From Gammaproteobacteria bacterium (GTDB taxonomy: Bacteria; Pseudomonadota; Gammaproteobacteria; S012-40): a stretch of 21,368 nucleotides of DNA. Location of the stretch: assembly GCA_029864945.1 (NCBI GenBank), contig JAOTSL010000014.1, forward strand, positions 1 to 21,368, in the 5' to 3' direction. This document shows positions 16,260 to 21,368 of the stretch, in pieces. The translations under genes were made by a program, and so were the position numbers. Numbering within the stretch: the stretch's first letter is position 1; each line of letters opens with the position of its first letter. The notes beneath the pieces are model-generated. The model had not been told where the DNA came from. It searched no databases and worked only from the letters and a program-made list of their open reading frames with translations.

Positions 16260-17801
16260 TTAATGCCCACCATTATGATCATCAGTATTGTTTTGTGATG
16301 ATATAACATTGACGTGGTTATTATTTCCCGCAGCGCCTGCTGACACGCCTTTACGTACATGACGACTATTCACACTTTGGACAGGCCGTGCATTTTTTCC
16401 AATCACTTTCACAAACTTTCTTACCTGACTTGATGAAACCGTACTTGTGTTTTGCATCACAAACCATTTAACACCTTCACTACACGGAGGCGTTGTTAAA
16501 GACCCGTTATAAAAATAGTATGACTGGTCATCAGGTAAGAAGTCTGTGGCGTTGAGATAGCCTCTCCCCGCCCTATTGGTTACATTTGCTTTGTCGGGCA
16601 TATTGTTCCATATTGGTGATAACAGCTTATTCGAACGACCACTGTCAAACATAACACCTACAACAGCTAACTCACCTTCTCTACTTTTATGAACAAGATG
16701 CATCTCAAGCGGAACAGGGCTACCTTTTACTTTATGCTCACTTGGGCTATGAAAGTGAAACTGCAACAATTCATATCTTTTCCCAGCCACTTCCATGTAA
16801 CTACCTTGCAAATAATTTGCCTGTATAGTGTGCCCATTATTCAGTATTTCTACTGGTGTATTTTGGTAACTGAATTTTATTTGATCTAAGACTTTAGCTG
16901 AGGTTTTCTCTATATTAATTGGCGATTGGTTTTTCCCATTGCCACACAATTCAAACTCATTTTTTATATCTCCCCACGCACCTGGCCCCTGCGCACCACT
17001 ATATTCCCAGTGAGATGATCCATGGCTAACATTTTTGTGTTCACTTTTCTTAGCTGTTCCAAAATCATCCCGCTCTTGTACCGGCCGAGCATTTTCCCCA
17101 ATTATAGATAGGAATTTTTCTACTTGCTTTTTTGAAACTGAAATGGGTTTAGTTAACACCATCCATTTTACGCCTTCACTACAAGGCGGAGTGGTGAGTG
17201 ACCCAGCAAAGCTGTAGTACCCATGACGAGAAGGCAATATGTTTGCTGGATTAACTTTAACTCTATTAAACGTTGTTTTTTCATTTGCCTCCGCTGGCAT
17301 AAACTTCCAAATATCGGCAAGACTCTTATTTGTCGCACCTTTTTCTAAAAATACGCCAACAACCGCCAATTTGCCTTGTTTGCTTTTATGTACCAAGTGC
17401 ATTTCCATCGCGTACGGTGAGTCATCCAATGTATTCTCACTAGGTGAATGAAAGTGAAATTGCAATAACTCAAAGCGTTTCCCACCCACTTTAATGTAGC
17501 TACCGTCTTTCACATTGGCCTGTATGGTATGGCCATTATTAAGCACTTCCGATACATTGGTCGTATAATGAAATTCGATTTTTTCTTCACCTAACGGTAC
17601 GTCATTTGTAATATTGACTGGCGATTGCTCCCTGCCATCACCGCAGAGTTCAAAGTCGCTATTTAACTCAGCCCAGTTTTCCGGCCCTGCATGACCAGTG
17701 TATCCCCAATGCACCGCTGAACCAGACTGTGCAACTACAACGTTTGAAATTAACAATGTAGAAAGTAGTAATCCCACAGGTGATAAAATACTTAGTCTCA
17801 T
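16260..17801 (-). CDS. Exported tandem alpha-carbonic anhydrase (two catalytic domains)
   Basis: Alpha-carbonic anhydrase catalyses CO2 + H2O to bicarbonate and H+, usually in the periplasm of Gram-negatives. From ATG 17801 (AAGGC 9 nt upstream; a TTG nine codons earlier is less likely) the protein has 513 residues. It starts with a signal peptide MRLSILSPVGLLLSTLLISN ending VVA before QS. Two homologous domains follow, about residues 30-243 and 263-477. Each keeps the three zinc His: 116, 118 and 135 in the first, 349, 351 and 368 in the second (QFHFHSPSE and EMHLVHKS motifs). Each also has the SLTTPPCSEGVKW substrate loop and the Cys pair for the conserved disulfide (53/207 and 286/440). 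Family members normally have one domain. A His/Asn-rich tail ends the protein. It lies upstream of a receptor gene. Confidence 0.95.
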   Translation of the reverse strand: MRLSILSPVGLLLSTLLISNVVVAQSGSAVHWGYTGHAGPENWAELNSDFELCGDGREQSPVNITNDVPLGEEKIEFHYTTNVSEVLNNGHTIQANVKDGSYIKVGGKRFELLQFHFHSPSENTLDDSPYAMEMHLVHKSKQGKLAVVGVFLEKGATNKSLADIWKFMPAEANEKTTFNRVKVNPANILPSRHGYYSFAGSLTTPPCSEGVKWMVLTKPISVSKKQVEKFLSIIGENARPVQERDDFGTAKKSEHKNVSHGSSHWEYSGAQGPGAWGDIKNEFELCGNGKNQSPINIEKTSAKVLDQIKFSYQNTPVEILNNGHTIQANYLQGSYMEVAGKRYELLQFHFHSPSEHKVKGSPVPLEMHLVHKSREGELAVVGVMFDSGRSNKLLSPIWNNMPDKANVTNRAGRGYLNATDFLPDDQSYYFYNGSLTTPPCSEGVKWFVMQNTSTVSSSQVRKFVKVIGKNARPVQSVNSRHVRKGVSAGAAGNNNHVNVISSQNNTDDHNGGH

Positions 17802-17828
17802 GTAAATGTTGCCTTTTTTCGTTCCCAA

Positions 17829-18214
17829 ACATAAACAAATATATGCAGCCCTACCGCAACGCTACATAGCCTGATAAATACGTTTTCGATTAAACATTAC
17901 TTTTAAATACACTATATATTTATTGATTCTAGATATAAGGAACCAAAAATTACATCACGTTTCAGAATTAAATAACCATTGAAAATACACCAGTACTAAC
18001 CACCATAAAACTAAGCAATACCATTGATAACTAACACTAAATTCTGATTAGAAGATGCTCAAACCTCGGTTTTTGTATTCTAATATTTTAGGTAGCGACC
18101 AAAATACAATTCTCTTAAATATAATTACAAAAAAAACGGGACTTAATTCGATTTGTTTCTATTGTGATCCAGTCAACATTATTCACGATAGAAATAGTTT
18201 AATACTCCTGTATA
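17829..18214. other. Divergent intergenic region
   Basis: This AT-rich gap separates the carbonic anhydrase gene (minus strand) from the TPR/barrel gene (plus strand) and must hold their promoters. No open reading frame or RNA gene is recognised. The only structure I can support is a nested inverted repeat at 18073-18109. I could not assign reliable -10/-35 boxes because the whole gap is A/T-rich. Confidence 0.4.
18073..18109. promoter_or_regulatory. Nested inverted repeat, possible operator or leader hairpin
   Basis: Outer arms TTGTATT (18073-18079) and AATACAA (18103-18109) enclose a second pairing, TTTT-A-GGT (18086-18093) with ACC-AAAA (18098-18104), around AGCG. The two pairings share bases at the right side, so they are alternatives rather than one long stem. 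The element lies about 140 nt upstream of the TPR/barrel gene. Confidence 0.3.
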
Positions 18215-18250
18215 TTGTTACAACAATGTAAACACGGTGAGGGACATCCA

Positions 18251-19600
18251 ATTAAAGTACAGCCGACAAAATTGCTAACCGCTTGTTTTACTGTTTTTAT
18301 TATAAATAGTGTAAACATCGCTATTGCTAATGAAATTGATATTTTGAACGAAGCAAATCAGCTTATATCAAATAATCAAAACCTACAGGCCATGCAGCTC
18401 TTGGAATCTCACATGGATGAAAATGCAGGGATACCTGCGTATGACTATTTGCTAGGCAAAACATCTTTAGCATTAAAAAAACCGAACTTAGCTATCTTTG
18501 CACTTGAACGAGTCTCTCTTAGCACTCCCGATTTTCACAATGCGCGTTTTCTTTTAGGAAAAGCCTATCTTGAAGCAGGCGAGTTTGAGCAAGCCAGCAG
18601 AGAATTTAGTTTAATTATTCGCAGCAGTAATAAAGAAGATCTACGCGAAGCTAGCAAAACTTATTTACAAACTATCGAAGATAAGAAAAAAGCAGCAAAG
18701 CAATCTACTAACCTAATGCTTACATTGGGGCTAGGAATAGATAGCAATGCGAATAACGCAACCGACAACGACATATTCGGCTCAATAAAGTTGAGCGATG
18801 AAAGTGTCTCCCAATCATCAAGTATCTCAAGATACACTCTTTCAGGTTCTTACAATTATTTAATCAATCGCCGCTACCAAATTCATTCAAATGCCCAAAT
18901 ATTTAAGTATGAATATGCCGACGCACTGTTTGTTAATACTAATGGTGCTGCAGCGAGTCTTGGCGTTAGTCATCGAACAAAAACAAACAACCAATATGCA
19001 GGCATTGATTACCAACATATTGAGGTTAATAAAAAACTAAACAGTAAACAACTAGCAACCTCTGCATCTCATTATCAAAAAATATCTGATCACTTTGCTA
19101 TACGCGGCACTATTCGAGGCGCACAGGTCAAACACCACGAAAAATATAAAATTGCGGACTATCGCACTGTAAATGGTGGCCTTCAACTTCATCATTTTGC
19201 TACTACAAAAGAAAAAGAATCAGTCACTACTTCCTTTTCTTTACTTGCTGGTAAAGAAAGACCGCTGTTAGCTACATCGCAGTACGGTCGAAAATATGCG
19301 ACTGTGTTATTGGGCATCCAGTTCGGTAGTCAAAATCGAAAAATGAACCTCTCAACTAACTTAAGTTATACCTATAGCGATTATGATAGAGACTTCGCCA
19401 GCTTTACCAATAACCAAGTGATTTCAACTCAAAGAACGGATAAAACTGTCTCATTTTCCACAAAACTGAATTTAAAAATCCATAAAAAATGGACACTTAG
19501 CCCTGAATTCCGCGTTATGCGAACTCGATCACCTATTGCTTTATATGAGTACGGTAAAATGCAACTTATGTTACTCGTAAGTCGTCAGTTGGCGACGTGA
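18251..19600 (+). CDS. Slam-like outer-membrane protein: TPR domain plus beta-barrel
   Basis: The protein has a signal peptide (starting MKVQPTKLLTACFTVFIINS, cleaved after AIA), then a TPR-like helical domain (about residues 28-125, with AYDYLLGKTSLALKKPNLAI and ARFLLGKAYLEAGEFEQASR). After it comes about 300 residues of alternating beta-strand pattern. The end SPIALYEYGKMQLMLLVSRQ resembles the last strands of DUF560 barrels. This TPR-plus-barrel layout is that of Slam proteins, which move lipoproteins or soluble proteins across the outer membrane. The start is unusual. GAGGGA lies 6 nt before an ATT codon at 18251 that gives a perfect signal peptide; no in-frame ATG exists there. TTG at 18215 adds 12 residues with no binding site. 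The next gene, a FecR-domain protein, begins 10 nt downstream and may be a partner or substrate. Confidence 0.75.
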   Translation: MKVQPTKLLTACFTVFIINSVNIAIANEIDILNEANQLISNNQNLQAMQLLESHMDENAGIPAYDYLLGKTSLALKKPNLAIFALERVSLSTPDFHNARFLLGKAYLEAGEFEQASREFSLIIRSSNKEDLREASKTYLQTIEDKKKAAKQSTNLMLTLGLGIDSNANNATDNDIFGSIKLSDESVSQSSSISRYTLSGSYNYLINRRYQIHSNAQIFKYEYADALFVNTNGAAASLGVSHRTKTNNQYAGIDYQHIEVNKKLNSKQLATSASHYQKISDHFAIRGTIRGAQVKHHEKYKIADYRTVNGGLQLHHFATTKEKESVTTSFSLLAGKERPLLATSQYGRKYATVLLGIQFGSQNRKMNLSTNLSYTYSDYDRDFASFTNNQVISTQRTDKTVSFSTKLNLKIHKKWTLSPEFRVMRTRSPIALYEYGKMQLMLLVSRQLAT

Positions 19601-19610
19601 GGAGAATATT

Positions 19611-20966
19611 ATGTTTTATACAAATAGAATTATTTCACGGTTACTTATTAGCTTAATGCTATTAATACCACTCTCTGTTATTGCTGATGATGGCAAAGCG
19701 ATTTTTGTTATCGGTAAAGTTCAAGTACAAAATGCCAACGGCGATAAGTTTTATATTAAACGAGGTTCTGAAATCAATTCAGGCGATATCATCATCACCT
19801 CTAGCAAAGGTCAGGCTCAAATTAAAATGGCCGACGGAACCTTGCTCGCAATTCGCCCTGACAGCCAATTCAAAATTAGCGATTACCAATACAAACATAA
19901 TGTAGATACTGACAAGAGTGTTTACAGTCTTGTGAAAGGTGGTTTTCGTTCAATCACAGGAAAAATGGGTAAGGCTAAAAAAAGCTCTTACGCCGTTAAA
20001 ACAGTGGTTGGTACAATTGGTATTCGAGGTACTGATTTCAGCGCGCGCTTATGTGACAACAACTGCACCAATCAAGACAACGGTTTATACGTTGGCGTTA
20101 TGCAAGGTGGCGTAGTTTTAACTAATGACGGTGGCCAGTTAAATGTGTCACCTGGTGATTTTGGTTTTATGCCGGATGCGGCTATCCAACCTTCATATTT
20201 GGATTCAATGCCTGGTGATTTATTATTTTCTAAATCAAAGCAGTCAACAGTAAACATGGCTTCTAATGACGCAGGTTCATTACAGGGTGCTTCAAACAAT
20301 AGCACTACTAATTCATTAGCAATAAATGAAGTTGCGGTTACTCTTCCGATAGAAACCAGCAACAAAAATGGTAATTTAATTGAGCTTACCACTTTGCCTA
20401 TCGATGCTTTTACAGCACTTCTAAAGGATGAAAGCATTGCCGCTTTAACACCGACGACCCCAGTTGATACTATAGCTGTAGATACTACACCTGTAGATAC
20501 TATAGCTGTAGATACTACACCTGTAGATACAACACCAACTGAACCGACTATTGTGCTTCCAATGAGCGGTAGCGCTAATTATATAACAACTGCGTACACT
20601 CAAGACACAGGCACATTGGATACAACAGCAACCAGTTTAACTGTTGATTTCACTACCACAGATGTTACAGCAAGTATCGTCGCAAATGTAAACAGCGTAG
20701 AAACTTGGTCAGCAGATTCAAATTCGATGAAGTATGACACGACTGGTAATTTCATTGGAACTATGGCACTTAATATTACTTCTACGGAATTTGGGGCACC
20801 TCCTACAAGAGTAGGTAGCGGAACCAGCACTCTGTCAGGTGCTCTAGGCACCACTGCAGAATCATCGATAGGAGCACCATCTACAGCAACAGTGGATTAC
20901 GTACTTAACGATGCAACTACAGTCAATGGCCATATAGATATGGGCGTTTCAACAACATATCCATAA
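19611..20966 (+). CDS. Exported FecR-domain protein with repeat linker and beta-rich C-terminal domain
   Basis: This 451-residue protein has a signal peptide (MFYTNRIISRLLISLMLLIP, cleavage after VIA at 25) without a lipobox. A FecR-type domain covers about residues 26-185 and shows GKVQVQNANG, RGSEINSGDIIITSSKGQAQ, MADGTLLAIRPDSQF, and TVVGTIGIRGTDFSARLC. Family FecR domains act as periplasmic signal transducers, but many exported FecR-domain proteins have no sigma partner, and none is seen here. A Thr/Val/Asp repeat linker (about 284-306) leads to a Thr/Ser-rich beta domain of about 140 residues with SGSANYITTAYTQDTGTLDT and a closing YVLNDATTVNGHIDMG, resembling C-terminal domains often fused to FecR. 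GAGGAG lies 6 nt before the ATG. It is co-transcribed with the TPR/barrel gene, and a hairpin follows its stop. Confidence 0.85.
   Translation: MFYTNRIISRLLISLMLLIPLSVIADDGKAIFVIGKVQVQNANGDKFYIKRGSEINSGDIIITSSKGQAQIKMADGTLLAIRPDSQFKISDYQYKHNVDTDKSVYSLVKGGFRSITGKMGKAKKSSYAVKTVVGTIGIRGTDFSARLCDNNCTNQDNGLYVGVMQGGVVLTNDGGQLNVSPGDFGFMPDAAIQPSYLDSMPGDLLFSKSKQSTVNMASNDAGSLQGASNNSTTNSLAINEVAVTLPIETSNKNGNLIELTTLPIDAFTALLKDESIAALTPTTPVDTIAVDTTPVDTIAVDTTPVDTTPTEPTIVLPMSGSANYITTAYTQDTGTLDTTATSLTVDFTTTDVTASIVANVNSVETWSADSNSMKYDTTGNFIGTMALNITSTEFGAPPTRVGSGTSTLSGALGTTAESSIGAPSTATVDYVLNDATTVNGHIDMGVSTTYP
20463..20537 (+). repeat. 30-bp tandem repeat in the FecR-protein linker
   Basis: Two 30-bp units (20463-20492 and 20493-20522), differing at one base, are followed by half a unit. 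They encode VDTIAVDTTP repeated, then VDTTP. Each 30-bp unit is itself built of two diverged 15-bp halves. The repeat forms a flexible spacer between the FecR and beta-rich domains. Confidence 0.9.
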
Positions 20967-20979
20967 ATTTTAGAAACAC

Positions 20980-21016
20980 GATAAAAGGAAAAGAATTTTC
21001 TTCTTTTCCTTTTATC
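20980..21016 (+). terminator. Perfect 16-bp stem-loop after the FecR gene
   Basis: GATAAAAGGAAAAGAA (20980-20995) pairs perfectly with TTCTTTTCCTTTTATC (21001-21016) around a 5-nt loop, TTTTC. It lies 13 nt after the FecR stop codon. No uridine run follows, so intrinsic termination may be weak. It could instead protect the mRNA 3' end or attenuate the next gene, which starts 52 nt later on the same strand. Confidence 0.65.
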
Positions 21017-21068
21017 TCATTCACTTCATTTGAATGAAATATGTTAACCGATAAAGTAAGGAGTTATT

Positions 21069-21368
21069 TTGAATAATTATATAAGCTCACTCATAGTTAG
21101 ATTTATATCATTAACTCTGCTTTTTACTGGCACATTGTCGGCGTCTGAATCAATTCAACTGCATCATAGTGTGGCTGTTTATACAAATGCTGGCGCCTTC
21201 AACGAAGTTACTTTATCGATACATATTACAAACACAAGCAATACAGATTTCAAACACGTAAAACTTACACCTTCCGGTAAAGAGTTTTCTGTAGGTGAAA
21301 CAACAAAAGAAATCAATATCGGTTACCTTCCCGCTCAATCGGAAAGCATCATCCAATGGACTGCAAGT
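21069..21368 (+). CDS. Exported protein, probable Ig-like fold (partial, right edge)
   Basis: An open frame of exactly 100 codons runs from TTG at 21069-21071 to the window end. AAGGAG lies 6 nt upstream, which decides this non-ATG start. The predicted N-terminus is a signal peptide: MNNYISSLIVRFISLTLLFT with likely cleavage after LSA. The mature part (SIQLHHSVAVYTNAGAFNEV, VTLSIHITNTSNTDFKHVKL, GYLPAQSESIIQW) has the strand pattern of an Ig-like or CARDB-type module, with the phrase 'ITNTSNTDFKHVKL' typical of such folds. The full length and C-terminal anchor are outside the window. It is probably the third gene of the export unit. No named family is recognised. Confidence 0.72.
   Translation, partial: MNNYISSLIVRFISLTLLFTGTLSASESIQLHHSVAVYTNAGAFNEVTLSIHITNTSNTDFKHVKLTPSGKEFSVGETTKEINIGYLPAQSESIIQWTAS

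Noticed and set aside
20072..20437. Minus-strand frame of 121 codons opposite the FecR gene
   Set aside because: It lies wholly inside the FecR gene, lacks motifs and is an antisense shadow.

Overview
The window reads as chromosomal DNA of an AT-rich, probably aquatic gammaproteobacterium. MnmC of the fused methyltransferase-oxidase type, a complete chemotaxis operon with a CheY-STAS-CheA block, and Slam-like envelope export genes all fit that group. No tRNA, rRNA, IS element, integrase or CRISPR array is visible. The species cannot be named from the sequence.

Layout, left to right. (1) Positions 1-1429, minus strand: mnmC, cut by the left edge, with an in-frame 15-bp tandem repeat. (2) 1434-3432, minus strand: a single-domain response regulator, a decayed receiver-like remnant, a metallo-beta-lactamase-fold di-iron protein resembling the ODP oxygen/iron sensor, and a short soluble protein that keeps a diverged chemoreceptor signalling tip. 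(3) 3659-4327, plus strand: an orphan ParA/MinD-type ATPase behind a palindrome-rich leader. (4) 4352-14291, minus strand: a chemotaxis operon. In transcription order it is a two-TM receptor without a periplasmic domain, cheY, a STAS protein, cheA, a large Cache-type receptor, cheW, cheR, cheB and a second cheW. cheD is absent. (5) 14609-17801, minus strand: a helical-bundle chemoreceptor downstream of an exported protein with two complete alpha-carbonic anhydrase domains. (6) 18251 to the right edge, plus strand: a Slam-like TPR/beta-barrel outer-membrane protein, an exported FecR-domain protein, a strong hairpin, and the start of another exported protein.

How the parts may work together. 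The operon encodes a whole phosphorelay: receptors, CheW couplers, CheA kinase, CheY output, and CheR/CheB adaptation. One receptor ends in a CheR-docking-type pentapeptide. CheA carries a tandem 24-residue motif like the c-di-GMP-binding MshEN motif. Next to the operon, the ODP-like protein and the sensor-less receptor-like protein recall the known pairing of ODP with cytoplasmic receptors that lack a sensor domain. The neighbouring ParA could position such an array. The carbonic anhydrase next to a receptor suggests, without proving, CO2/bicarbonate/pH chemosensing. The right-hand block looks like a separate envelope export unit.

The most interesting candidates are the ODP/mini-receptor/ParA module, the MshEN-like repeat in CheA, the double carbonic anhydrase paired with a receptor, and the Slam-like/FecR pair whose first gene appears to start at ATT.
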